From assembly GCA_030620285.1 (NCBI GenBank), contig JAUXFA010000090.1, positions 1 through 5,777 on the forward strand: a stretch of DNA of 5,777 bases, given 5' to 3'. The DNA is from Piscirickettsiaceae bacterium. GTDB taxonomy: Bacteria > Pseudomonadota > Gammaproteobacteria > Nitrosococcales > Methylophagaceae. Shown piece after piece: positions 5,690 to 5,777 of the stretch. The notes beneath the pieces were generated by a model. It saw nothing but the letters and a program-made list of their open reading frames with translations, had not been told where the DNA came from and ran no database searches. Each line of letters opens with the position of its first letter. The first letter of the stretch is position 1. The position numbers and the translations under genes were made by a program.

Positions 5690-5693
5690 TAAA
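5664..5693 (-). promoter_or_regulatory. Candidate sigma-70 promoter of the GGDEF/EAL gene
   Basis: Reading the minus strand, TTTACA (5693-5688, one mismatch to TTGACA) is followed after 18 bases by TATATA (5669-5664, four of six matches to TATAAT). Transcription would start near 5657, leaving a leader of about 80 bases before the GTG at 5575. The region is very AT-rich, which raises the chance of false matches. Confidence 0.5.
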
Positions 5694-5777
5694 ATTGCTA
5701 CTCAGAATAATCTATTAAAAAGTGTTAAACACATCACATTTTTAAGGTTTTTTATCTTGGTTTACAGGGACTTTGCC

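Noticed and set aside
5742..5777. Possible C-terminal end of another minus-strand gene (tail GKVPVNQDKKP then TAA)
   Set aside because: Only 11 codons are visible, all three minus frames stop nearby, and nothing identifies a protein; it needs the sequence beyond the window.
5755..5777. Sigma-54-like GG...GC spacing at the window end
   Set aside because: The gap between GG and GC is 14 bases instead of 10, and no downstream gene is visible.

Overview
The window is a chromosomal stretch from a motile, polar-flagellate-type gammaproteobacterium with a moderately AT-rich genome. The order cheB, motC, motD, then cheW and a DUF2802 protein is that of the Pseudomonas-type chemotaxis cluster. The MotC and MotD sequences resemble the Pseudomonas second stator far more than enterobacterial MotA/MotB. 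I cannot name the species.

Layout, plus strand: bases 2-889 are the 3' part of cheB, whose first ~54 codons lie upstream of the window. motC (893-1633) and motD (1644-2534) follow with gaps of 3 and 10 bases. A 108-base gap then leads to cheW (2643-3119). Next come a 58-codon small gene (3129-3305) and a DUF2802 membrane gene (3342-3734). All face the same way and look like the distal end of one long fla/che transcript. In Pseudomonas, parA (parC) and a CheW-domain gene (parP-like) sit between motD and cheW; here both are absent and only the short gap remains.

Layout, minus strand: a single gene (5575-3731) encodes a 614-residue protein with a degenerate receiver domain, a coiled-coil linker, a GGDEF domain (motif GSDEF) and an EAL domain with all the usual catalytic residues. 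It converges on the che operon, and the two stop codons share the tetranucleotide TTAA. Its upstream region (5576-5777) contains a plausible sigma-70 promoter embedded in nested inverted repeats, and a hairpin in the predicted 5' leader.

How the genes fit together: CheB demethylates/deamidates receptors for adaptation. CheW couples receptors to CheA (upstream, not seen). MotC/MotD form the proton-driven stator. The DUF2802 protein and the small gene are conserved-position hypotheticals probably tied to flagellar or array assembly. The c-di-GMP enzyme probably acts mainly as a phosphodiesterase and could feed into motility, but that link rests only on neighbourhood. Most of the window is ordinary. 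The points worth a second look are the small gene, the missing ParC/ParP pair, the degenerate receiver domain and the structured promoter/leader of the c-di-GMP gene.
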